Shown here: positions 1-7,085 of the stretch, in pieces
Layout of the letters: each line of letters starts with the position of its first letter
How positions within the stretch are numbered: position 1 is the stretch's first letter
Source of the DNA: an uncultured Bacteroidales bacterium
Lineage (GTDB): Bacteria; Bacteroidota; Bacteroidia; Bacteroidales; Bacteroidaceae
DNA: 9,844 nucleotides
Reading direction: 5' to 3'
NCBI GenBank assembly: GCA_937995875.1
Contig: CALKIW010000166.1
Coordinates: forward strand, 1-9,844
Notes under the pieces: model-generated
Seen by the model: the letters and a program-made list of their open reading frames with translations, nothing else
The model's database searches: none
Told to the model about the DNA's origin: nothing
Program-made: the position numbers and the translations under genes

Positions 1-359
1 CAAAGAATCTCAACACAGTTTATATATGGGGATATAAAAACATTTATCCTGTTGCTATCGTACGTGGGGCAAGCTTGGAAGAAGTCAAAGCTCGAATAAG
101 TAATCTCTCTGCATTTGAAAATGCCGATGTACCACCTATAGATGCAAAGACACTATATCAAAAACTGAGTCAGATTAAAGGAGTACTCGTAACCACTTAT
201 GACTATAATCCATATGTAGGTATTGTCAGGATTTGCTCTCCTAATGGCTCCACAACAGAATATAATTTCGATACCTTCCAAAGACTTATTGGCAAGAAAG
301 AGAATGGAATCCTGACAAGTTCATATCAATATCATTATGGGAGTAGCCAGAACAAATAG
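1..359 (+). CDS. C-terminal end of a YD-repeat-like protein (5' truncated by window)
   Basis: The frame is open from base 3 to the TAG at 357-359, giving the last 118 residues of a gene that begins before the window. An internal TTG at 75 could be read as a start, but the frame continues upstream with sensible sequence (VYIWGYKNIYPVAIV), so this is a partial gene. The visible part contains the motif series YIWGYKN.YPVAIV, then LEEVKARI, then VTTYDYNPYVGIV, then a YNFDTFQRL segment and a final YQYHYG. The last part resembles degenerate YD/RHS repeats (G-x-T-x-Y-x-F-D-x-F-x-R-L). From memory, Bacteroidota proteins beside RHS genes often end this way. It lies 45 bp upstream of the secreted gene at 405 on the same strand and may share its operon. 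The function is unknown. Partial status is certain and family placement is moderate. Confidence 0.8.
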   Translation, partial: KNLNTVYIWGYKNIYPVAIVRGASLEEVKARISNLSAFENADVPPIDAKTLYQKLSQIKGVLVTTYDYNPYVGIVRICSPNGSTTEYNFDTFQRLIGKKENGILTSSYQYHYGSSQNK

Positions 360-404
360 AGTACTTCAACCATTAAACACAAAACAATAATTTTCAAACC
401 GACT

Positions 405-1478
405 ATGAATCATCTTCAGAAGACAGGGATATTGACGATGTTGTGTCTGTTGGCAACGATACTACCTGTACACCCACAACATCTGATAAAATTAAAGAGC
501 AATGGTCTTATGACTGATTCCGTTATCAGGAAAAGCATCAACTATATCGATGCTGGCGAAAGCGGAGCAAATAGGCTATGGGACTTCTCTGGCCAGCTTC
601 ACGCAAACGGAAATGACGTGATAAGCATACGGGTAGACAGTCTCAGAAGAATAGCTGCTACACACAATGGTCAACTCGATAGTCTGATTATGAAAAAAGA
701 CTCATTGCTTCTACTATCAACCGAGTCTCCACTTGACAAGGCCGAATATAAGCGCGGTATGCTGTTAATGTATTACCCCCTCTGTTACGGAGATTCAATA
801 GCGAGGCCGTTCACCGGCTATGGCCGCTATTGTGAGAATCACTACTACAAGCAGACCGGTCAGATGATTATTCAGGCTGACAGCTATGGAGATATGATCA
901 TCTCTGAGGACGACACCTTGAAGAATGTCCTTCGTGTCTACTGTCTCAGAAGCTATTCTGTAGCAATGGATATGGATAGTGCTGCACTTGATACATCCAG
1001 GCTGCGCCAAGTTATTGAAGAGCATTTCCTATGGTATGCACGAGGCTGCCGTTATCCTGTAATAGAATCACTGACAAGCACAAGTTACATGGGATTATCA
1101 ACAATTGGTACTATTCATAAGGCTTGGTGTTTTCTCCCTGATGTTCAATCACAACTCACCGATTCTATTAACCAAGATATCCGTGAGAATGATTCTTTGG
1201 AATCTGTCAGAAAAGAAAAAATGAAAAAAGACATATTCCACTATACGGTCACCGTCGAAAATGGGCACATCCATCTAAAGTACACCTTGGACGAAGATAC
1301 ACATATAACCGCATTGGTGTCAAGCGTTATGGGCATTATTTACAAGCGGCGTGAATGGTCAGGGAAGTCAGGTGATACAGGGATTGCCGAAATAGACTGC
1401 AACGGACTTCGCCATGGACAGTACATACTCTATATCAATGTAAACGGGAAAATATACAGTAAAAAGGTAAGCCTATGA
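405..1478 (+). CDS. Secreted protein with sorting-tail-like C-terminus, RHS-operon partner
   Basis: A 357-aa protein. Residues 1-24 form a signal peptide, with a polar start (MNHLQKTG), a hydrophobic run and a likely cut near HPQ. The middle (about 25-275) matches no domain I can name; it has a Tyr-rich WYARGCRYPVIE stretch near 212-223. Residues about 280-357 form a beta-rich module ending GQYILYINVNGKIYSKKVSL. Its size and G-x-Y-hydrophobic-...-KKV pattern resemble a type IX secretion type A sorting domain; a DUF3244-like domain is an alternative. The stop overlaps the RHS start by 4 bp (ATGA at 1475-1478), so the two are probably translationally coupled. I infer that it is exported and assists, or is displayed with, the RHS protein. 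A degraded copy of its 3' end precedes the mini-RHS at 5376. No convincing ribosome site is seen upstream of 405, as is usual in Bacteroidota. Confidence 0.85.
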   Translation: MNHLQKTGILTMLCLLATILPVHPQHLIKLKSNGLMTDSVIRKSINYIDAGESGANRLWDFSGQLHANGNDVISIRVDSLRRIAATHNGQLDSLIMKKDSLLLLSTESPLDKAEYKRGMLLMYYPLCYGDSIARPFTGYGRYCENHYYKQTGQMIIQADSYGDMIISEDDTLKNVLRVYCLRSYSVAMDMDSAALDTSRLRQVIEEHFLWYARGCRYPVIESLTSTSYMGLSTIGTIHKAWCFLPDVQSQLTDSINQDIRENDSLESVRKEKMKKDIFHYTVTVENGHIHLKYTLDEDTHITALVSSVMGIIYKRREWSGKSGDTGIAEIDCNGLRHGQYILYINVNGKIYSKKVSL

Positions 1479-1620
1479 TGATAAAGAATACTATTTGTCT
1501 ACTCTTCCTACTTGTTCCTGCTCATAGCTACGGACAAGACAAATACAACTATATACGCTCTACTGTCATGCTGGATTCGTCGGCAACAAGACAAACAACG
1601 ACAGTGCAGTATTATGACGG
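1457..1620 (+). repeat. 5' duplicated segment, copy 1 (partner at 5358-5521)
   Basis: The end of the gene at 405, the 4-bp overlap, and the RHS signal peptide plus first 49 codons recur at 5358-5521 (offset 3901). The copies differ at scattered positions, concentrated in the signal-peptide codons. The duplication therefore crosses a gene boundary and stops at the first YDGL codon block. This is direct sequence comparison by eye. Confidence 0.85.
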
Positions 1621-4600
1621 GCTTGGGCGGCCGATTGTAACTGTCTCCGATGGCATCAGTGGGAATGGAGAGAAGGTATCAACAGCACAATACTATGACG
1701 GACTGGACCGTATCGTACGACAATACCTCCCGGTATCAGGTGATGTCGCGAGTTGCTATGGTGAAGATGATCTGAGCAGTCTGTCATACCGAACGTATGG
1801 AGACAACAGCGGTCTTATTGATGTTACCCATGATGTGCTTGACCGCAAATTAGAAAGTACTATTCCTGGTGCAGCGTGGAGAGGGAAAAGCAACAAGACT
1901 ACGTACTCTGTCAACGCAGCAGGTGAGGTAAGAAATTTTTCAGCACCCCTTGGAGTCAACACTCTTAAGGACATGGGATATTATTCTGCCGGTACGCTCA
2001 CCGGGATGACAACAACGGATGCAGACGGACATACTCTGACTGTTTATACGGATATGGATGGACGTAAGGTGCTCGAACGCCGGGACAAGAGCACGGACAC
2101 CTATTTCGTCTATAACGACCTCGGTCAGTTGCGCTTCGTTCTCCCTCCTATCTACCAAAATTGCGAATTAAAGAACAAAATGGCAATAACCGGCTATGAA
2201 TATCGTTATGATGGAAGAGGACGTCTCATAAAGAAGATCCTGCCAGGCTGTAAGGCTATACAGTACTGGTATGACTACGGAGACCGGATGGTCTTTATGC
2301 AGGACGAGAACCTGAGACAGCTCGACAGATTCCGCTTCATGTTCTACGACAAGCTGGGGCGGTTGGCTGTACAGGGGCTGTGCAGCGACTGTAACCGCAA
2401 CGACCAGAAACTCCCCATCGTCACTTTTCTGGCAGGCTCTGGGGGGGTCGGTGGCAGCGACTACCGGCTGAATATCGACCTTCTCCTGACTCGACCAGTC
2501 ATTGAGAAAGTCATTTACTACGATGACTATGACTTCATGGGTGGGAGTTTCAAGGCCGGCTTCTCTGGACTCGAAGTCAATACCACGACATCCGCCAAAG
2601 GGTTGCCCACGGGAACCGTCGAGCGCGCATCCAATGGCGAGCTGCTCTATAGTGTGACGGCCTATGACATCCGCGGGAATGTCACAGAAACAAAGACCAG
2701 AGGTCTTGGTGGAAGAATAGCTTCAGCAAAGAACAGCTATACCTTGACCAATAATCCAAGATTCTCATGTACAACTGTGAATGTGGGTGGAAAGCCTTTG
2801 ACCATACAGGCTGGCAACAGTTATAATGTCCATAACGACAAGTTGGAAGCCTATACACTCACACTCTCACATGGAGGGACTCCTGTCAGCATAGCCATGA
2901 AATACAAGTATGATAATCTGGGGCGGCTGAAAACCGCCACACGTCCGATCGGTACTGGCGAGGAAGGAGCGGTCAACTATGACTACGATCTTCACGGATG
3001 GACCAAGGCCATTAGGACGAACAGTTTCAAGGAGAATCTCTATTATGCTGACGGCATGGGAACGCCTTGCTACAACGGCAACATTAGCAGTCTGACATGG
3101 AGTAACAAGAATACGTCTGCCAACCGCGGATATCAGTTCCATTATGACGGACTGGACCGACTCGAGACGGCCAAATATGCAGAGGATGATTTCTCTATCA
3201 ACGAGGACAGATACAACGAAACAATGCAATACGACATGAACGGAAACATAACACATTTGACACGCACGGGGATGATGCAGGCTGGCAGCTACGGCGTGAT
3301 CGATGACCTGTCGATGACCTATGTCGGCAATCAGCTGAGCGCTGCGACAGATGCTGCCGCAGCTGTTCTCCGTGAAGGCAGTCTTGACTTCAAGGGCAGT
3401 GGCTCGTGTGCCTATGTCTACAATGGCAACGGTGCTTTGGTATCCGACCAGTCGCGCGGCATTGCAAAAATCGACTACGATACTAACAACAATCCCCACA
3501 GGATTCAGTTTGTTGATGGCAACGTCACGAAATACGTGTACTCTGCCTCTGGTCAGAAGCTCCGCACCATTCATTACACTGCTGACAGCCATGTGGCAAA
3601 GGTCGCCTATGGGCAGACGCATGAGCTGACCAGTGCAGAGATCATGTATGCAGACTCCACTGATTATCTGTTGGATGGCAGCCTGATTCTGGAGAATGGT
3701 CGTATCAGCAAATATCTTTTTGGAGGAGGATATTGTCAGGCTAAGCCAGCAGGCGGCCCAACAGATACATTTGCCTTCTATTTCTACAACAAAGATCATC
3801 TTGGCAATATCAGGGAAGTGGTTAGCCAAAGCGGAGCTATCTGTCAGCTCGACAACTACTACCCGTTCGGTACTCCCTATAGTGATCCGTCGGCCACAAT
3901 AAATTCCAAATACCAGCCATATAAATACAATGGCAAAGAGCTGGACCTCATGCATGGACTGAATACCTATGACTATGGTGCCCGTCAATACAATCCCGTA
4001 CTGCCGGTGTGGGACAGAGTTGATCCGCTGGCGGAGAAATATTATAGTATATCACCGTACGCGTACTGTGCAAATAATCCAGTAAGACACATAGATCCTA
4101 ACGGCAAAGAAGTTCGAGAAGGATCAGGTGCATATTGTGCAGAAAATGCTTCAATCAAAAAGTTAGCAAACTATTTGGCGATTCACGATGATCCTAATTC
4201 AATAATGATTTTAGCACATGGGATTTATAACAAAGGGGATCGCTTTGCCTCAGAGATAAACATCCAAACATATAATTTCAAGACTAAGGAATGGCAAAAT
4301 AATTTTATTACTAATGGGAAACAGTTGTATGTTTTTCTTATACTCCATTCTAAGACCTGGAAAAAATTCATGAATGGAAAAATCGATCCGAGCAATCTAC
4401 ATATTGTATTTTACTCATGCGGTTCTAGTAGCTTAATTAGAAAGTTTTCAAGCTTTAGTGCATTTAAAGATATTACTTTTATTGCACCTGACAGGAAACT
4501 TCGAATTTTAAATAATAATGAGACAGAAATATCCGATGAAGTCAAAGACAACTATAATAACCATATAAGAGTTTTTGGTACATGGCGGACTTTCAAAAAT

Positions 4601-4693
4601 GGTAAAGAGCCAATGATCAATGGCAATTACAATGGTAACAATAAACCAGGAACAAAAGGATTTAAGTATGAGAGCACATTTTTATATCGATAA
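1475..4693 (+). CDS. Full-length RHS polymorphic toxin with His/Cys protease-like tip
   Basis: A 1072-aa protein. The signal peptide is residues 1-20, with cleavage before QDKYNYIRS. A DUF6443-like domain follows, starting at YIRSTVMLDSSATRQTTTVQ and running to about residue 150. Scattered YD repeats include YYDGLGR (46-52), YYDGLDR (73-79) and HYDGLDR (556-562). The RHS-associated core contains DHLGN (774-778), YPFG (796-799), YNGKELD (818-824), YDYGARQY (832-839), DPLAEKYY (850-857) and DPNG (874-877). RHS proteins build a shell around a C-terminal toxin released after the core. Here the variable tip is about 878-1072. It has a strand ending in HG (H915, G916) and another ending in SCG (C982), the dyad layout of clan CD cysteine peptidases, so a protease tip is inferred. 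The start at 1475 overlaps the upstream stop; an ATG directly after it at 1478 is also possible. The tip is visibly more AT-rich than the rest, consistent with horizontal exchange. RHS identity is secure and tip chemistry is tentative. Confidence 0.93.
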   Translation: MMIKNTICLLFLLVPAHSYGQDKYNYIRSTVMLDSSATRQTTTVQYYDGLGRPIVTVSDGISGNGEKVSTAQYYDGLDRIVRQYLPVSGDVASCYGEDDLSSLSYRTYGDNSGLIDVTHDVLDRKLESTIPGAAWRGKSNKTTYSVNAAGEVRNFSAPLGVNTLKDMGYYSAGTLTGMTTTDADGHTLTVYTDMDGRKVLERRDKSTDTYFVYNDLGQLRFVLPPIYQNCELKNKMAITGYEYRYDGRGRLIKKILPGCKAIQYWYDYGDRMVFMQDENLRQLDRFRFMFYDKLGRLAVQGLCSDCNRNDQKLPIVTFLAGSGGVGGSDYRLNIDLLLTRPVIEKVIYYDDYDFMGGSFKAGFSGLEVNTTTSAKGLPTGTVERASNGELLYSVTAYDIRGNVTETKTRGLGGRIASAKNSYTLTNNPRFSCTTVNVGGKPLTIQAGNSYNVHNDKLEAYTLTLSHGGTPVSIAMKYKYDNLGRLKTATRPIGTGEEGAVNYDYDLHGWTKAIRTNSFKENLYYADGMGTPCYNGNISSLTWSNKNTSANRGYQFHYDGLDRLETAKYAEDDFSINEDRYNETMQYDMNGNITHLTRTGMMQAGSYGVIDDLSMTYVGNQLSAATDAAAAVLREGSLDFKGSGSCAYVYNGNGALVSDQSRGIAKIDYDTNNNPHRIQFVDGNVTKYVYSASGQKLRTIHYTADSHVAKVAYGQTHELTSAEIMYADSTDYLLDGSLILENGRISKYLFGGGYCQAKPAGGPTDTFAFYFYNKDHLGNIREVVSQSGAICQLDNYYPFGTPYSDPSATINSKYQPYKYNGKELDLMHGLNTYDYGARQYNPVLPVWDRVDPLAEKYYSISPYAYCANNPVRHIDPNGKEVREGSGAYCAENASIKKLANYLAIHDDPNSIMILAHGIYNKGDRFASEINIQTYNFKTKEWQNNFITNGKQLYVFLILHSKTWKKFMNGKIDPSNLHIVFYSCGSSSLIRKFSSFSAFKDITFIAPDRKLRILNNNETEISDEVKDNYNNHIRVFGTWRTFKNGKEPMINGNYNGNNKPGTKGFKYESTFLYR
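3141..4075 (+). repeat. RHS core repeat, copy 1
   Basis: This segment runs from the YDGLDR codons at 3141 to the end of the core. It recurs at 5512-6397 (offset 2371; homology ends after the RVDP codons at 4026) and at 7720-8654 (offset 4579; runs to 4075). Apart from one base near 3164 (gag versus gtg in copy 2), I see no difference between copies 1 and 2 up to 4026, and none between copies 1 and 3 from about 3131 to 4075. Identity over such a length suggests recent duplication or ongoing gene conversion. Confidence 0.92.
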
Positions 4694-5240
4694 TAAACAG
4701 AGCCTTTGCATGATACTGGTGACAGGTATAGTGGCAGCATTTCTCCTGCTTTTTGTACTTATGCCTTTTTGTAAGATTAACATGATCGCATCTGATTATG
4801 ATGATCCTACCCTCCAAGACAATGATAAGATTATGGCCATTGAAGATCGCATTATGAAATATCCCCAAACTCTGTTTCTTAAAAAAGGCATGTCATTTGA
4901 CATTATCACTAATAAAGGTGAAAACGGTATTGTCTATTTTGGTTGGTATAATAATATTAAAATTAAAGTAAACAAAAATGTACTGACATTTAAAGTAGAT
5001 AAAATCAGTCTTTTCAGCGGTTATCCCCACATAGATAATGATACCGAAGAACAATATTGGGACCAGCAACCTAAAGACTCGATTTGCAAAGTAATAGAAT
5101 TCACAAGTAAGGATAATGATATTATTGAGATATTCAAGCAACCATCCAGATTACCATTTGGTAATCAGAGATATGGTTTCGTTGTCGACACTAAAAATAT
5201 GAAGTTCAGATCAGGAAGAAAGAATATGTTCGATTATTGA
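4668..5240 (+). CDS. Putative membrane-anchored immunity protein for the RHS tip at 1475-4693
   Basis: A 190-aa protein when started at ATG 4668. I prefer this to the upstream in-frame ATG at 4620 because AAAAGGA at 4654-4660 sits a good distance ahead of it and because the hydrophobic segment then lies near the N-terminus. It overlaps the RHS gene by 26 bp, the usual position of a cognate immunity gene. Residues about 13-36 (CMILVTGIVAAFLLLFVLM) form one membrane helix. The remaining roughly 150 residues are polar and beta-prone, with several Asp/Asn-rich turns, and would face the periplasm. I recognise no family. The role is inferred from position, small size and membrane anchoring: binding and blocking the protease-like tip in the envelope. 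Base composition is strongly AT-rich, like the tip and unlike the core. Confidence 0.75.
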   Translation: MRAHFYIDNKQSLCMILVTGIVAAFLLLFVLMPFCKINMIASDYDDPTLQDNDKIMAIEDRIMKYPQTLFLKKGMSFDIITNKGENGIVYFGWYNNIKIKVNKNVLTFKVDKISLFSGYPHIDNDTEEQYWDQQPKDSICKVIEFTSKDNDIIEIFKQPSRLPFGNQRYGFVVDTKNMKFRSGRKNMFDY

Positions 5241-5283
5241 ATTAGGGCTAAACATTTTTCTATCATATTTAAGATTTTAGTAG

Positions 5284-5379
5284 AAAGGTGAATTCTCAGA
5301 AGATATAGACTATACGACAAAAAATCATGCATTCCGCATCAACATTAGAGAATTTTTCAGTAAAAAGGTAAGTCTATGA
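5284..5379 (+). pseudogene. 3'-end remnant of a gene like that at 405-1478
   Basis: After two in-frame TAG codons (5278-5283), a 31-codon open stretch ends ...INIREFFSKKVSL then TGA at 5377-5379. It matches the end of the gene at 405 (INVNGKIYSKKVSL) with one residue missing. The last 20 or so bases, including the ATGA overlap with the next RHS start, are nearly identical between the two places. The upstream half is only loosely similar. It has no start of its own and is best read as the left edge of the duplicated segment. The rest of 5241-5283 is AT-rich spacer with no clear promoter. Confidence 0.6.
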
Positions 5380-5521
5380 TGATCAAGAATACTATTTGTC
5401 TATTCATCCTGCTTGTTCCCTTTAGCTGCTACGGACAGGACAAATACAACTATATACGCTCTACCGTCATGCTGGATTCGCCGGCGACAAGACAAACAAC
5501 GACAGTGCAGTATTATGACGG
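5358..5521 (+). repeat. 5' duplicated segment, copy 2 (partner at 1457-1620)
   Basis: This is the second copy of the segment spanning the SKKVSL end, the ATGA overlap, the signal peptide and the first RHS residues. It joins directly to the RHS core copy at 5512. The junction falls inside the shared tattatgacgg sequence, where the first YDGL block (1611) and the third (3141) are identical. Confidence 0.85.
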
Positions 5522-7085
5522 ACTGGACCGACTCGTGACGGCCAAATATGCAGAGGATGATTTCTCTATCAACGAGGACAGATACAACGAAACAATGCAA
5601 TACGACATGAACGGAAACATAACACATTTGACACGCACGGGGATGATGCAGGCTGGCAGCTACGGCGTGATCGATGACCTGTCGATGACCTATGTCGGCA
5701 ATCAGCTGAGCGCTGCGACAGATGCTGCCGCAGCTGTTCTCCGTGAAGGCAGTCTTGACTTCAAGGGCAGTGGCTCGTGTGCCTATGTCTACAATGGCAA
5801 CGGTGCTTTGGTATCCGACCAGTCGCGCGGCATTGCAAAAATCGACTACGATACTAACAACAATCCCCACAGGATTCAGTTTGTTGATGGCAACGTCACG
5901 AAATACGTGTACTCTGCCTCTGGTCAGAAGCTCCGCACCATTCATTACACTGCTGACAGCCATGTGGCAAAGGTCGCCTATGGGCAGACGCATGAGCTGA
6001 CCAGTGCAGAGATCATGTATGCAGACTCCACTGATTATCTGTTGGATGGCAGCCTGATTCTGGAGAATGGTCGTATCAGCAAATATCTTTTTGGAGGAGG
6101 ATATTGTCAGGCTAAGCCAGCAGGCGGCCCAACAGATACATTTGCCTTCTATTTCTACAACAAAGATCATCTTGGCAATATCAGGGAAGTGGTTAGCCAA
6201 AGCGGAGCTATCTGTCAGCTCGACAACTACTACCCGTTCGGTACTCCCTATAGTGATCCGTCGGCCACAATAAATTCCAAATACCAGCCATATAAATACA
6301 ATGGCAAAGAGCTGGACCTCATGCATGGACTGAATACCTATGACTATGGTGCCCGTCAATACAATCCCGTACTGCCGGTGTGGGACAGAGTTGATCCACT
6401 GGCAGAAAAATACTATGATATGAGTCCATATGCATACTGTGGAAATAATCCTGTCAATGCTTATGATCCAGATGGAAAGAGAGTCAGGCCTGAAGGGAAA
6501 CGTTCTTTAGAAATAATTAAAAATACACTACCAAAAGATTCTTGGCAATTTATTACTCTAGACAAAAGTGGCTTTATAGATAAGAACGTTATGGACAAAT
6601 ATAAAGGTCCTAGTAATAACTTTAGGTCTTTGAAGTTGTTGGTCAAAAGCAAATATGACATAGTTGTTACATCATTACAAAAAACAAGCTATATCTCAAA
6701 TGCTGAATATTTCGATGAATATTTTAATCCAGTGTCAATTGAGGAAGATTTTGTTGATTTAAAATTCGAAAGTAGCATAGGGAATATAACTGGAGAGTGT
6801 GGTGATTTAGGAGTAACGTATATGCCTACTAAGGAAGGAGTAGGAAAAGCGGATGCTCAAAATTCAAATTCAATTCACATAAATATCAATCCCTATCTAT
6901 CAGCAACAGGCGCAGCTGAGACGTTTTCTCATGAGGGATTTGGACATGCATTAATTTATGTACAAACTAATGGAGATAGAAATAGTGCAGTTCACCATTT
7001 CGTACTCAGTCATGATGAGAACCAAAAGTTAAAAGATTATTCAATAAAGGCGAGAAAAGAGACAATAAAAAATATGTATAGATGA
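5376..7085 (+). CDS. Mini-RHS toxin: signal peptide fused to RHS core, with HEGFGH metalloprotease-like tip
   Basis: A 569-aa protein. Residues 1-20 form a signal peptide nearly matching the full-length RHS. Residues 22-50 match its DUF6443 start. At YYDGL (46-50) the sequence jumps to the HYDGLDR block, removing 510 residues in frame. The core follows: DHLGN at 264-268, YPFG at 286-289, YDYGARQY at 322-329 and DPDG at 364-367. The tip (about 368-569) differs entirely from the first gene's tip. It contains SHEGFGHAL with H519, E520 and H524, one residue longer than canonical HExxH, then a HHFVLSHDE segment that might supply a further ligand. From memory, related HEAYGH-type tips recur in Bacteroidota RHS proteins, so a zinc peptidase is plausible but unproven. 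Most of the shell is missing, so it may be a displaced recombination donor instead of a working effector, yet it retains start, signal and intact frame. Its stop overlaps the next gene by ATGA. Confidence 0.88.
   Translation: MMIKNTICLFILLVPFSCYGQDKYNYIRSTVMLDSPATRQTTTVQYYDGLDRLVTAKYAEDDFSINEDRYNETMQYDMNGNITHLTRTGMMQAGSYGVIDDLSMTYVGNQLSAATDAAAAVLREGSLDFKGSGSCAYVYNGNGALVSDQSRGIAKIDYDTNNNPHRIQFVDGNVTKYVYSASGQKLRTIHYTADSHVAKVAYGQTHELTSAEIMYADSTDYLLDGSLILENGRISKYLFGGGYCQAKPAGGPTDTFAFYFYNKDHLGNIREVVSQSGAICQLDNYYPFGTPYSDPSATINSKYQPYKYNGKELDLMHGLNTYDYGARQYNPVLPVWDRVDPLAEKYYDMSPYAYCGNNPVNAYDPDGKRVRPEGKRSLEIIKNTLPKDSWQFITLDKSGFIDKNVMDKYKGPSNNFRSLKLLVKSKYDIVVTSLQKTSYISNAEYFDEYFNPVSIEEDFVDLKFESSIGNITGECGDLGVTYMPTKEGVGKADAQNSNSIHININPYLSATGAAETFSHEGFGHALIYVQTNGDRNSAVHHFVLSHDENQKLKDYSIKARKETIKNMYR
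5512..6397 (+). repeat. RHS core repeat, copy 2
   Basis: Copy of 3141-4026. Identity with copy 1 breaks at the codons for DPLAEKYY, after which the protein stays conserved (DMSPYAYCGNNPV versus SISPYAYCANNPV) while the DNA diverges. The last core residues therefore travel with the tip, and the recombination edge lies within the conserved core, upstream of the DPxG boundary. Confidence 0.92.

Noticed and set aside
75..359. Complete 94-aa gene starting with TTG at 75
   Set aside because: The frame is open to the window's left edge with family-like sequence, so it is the end of a longer gene.
3351..3902. Plus-strand frames at 3351-3629 and 3696-3902, repeated in copies 2 and 3
   Set aside because: They lie out of frame within the well-supported RHS core; their conservation reflects DNA identity.
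2867..3988. Long minus-strand open frame (373 aa), with sister frames at 5400-6359 and 7641-8567
   Set aside because: It is antisense to the RHS core. It recurs only because the core DNA is repeated, and has no start context or family resemblance.
4620..4667. Upstream ATG at 4620 as the start of the first immunity gene
   Set aside because: It would add 16 residues before the membrane helix and deepen the overlap with the RHS gene; ATG 4668 has a better ribosome site.
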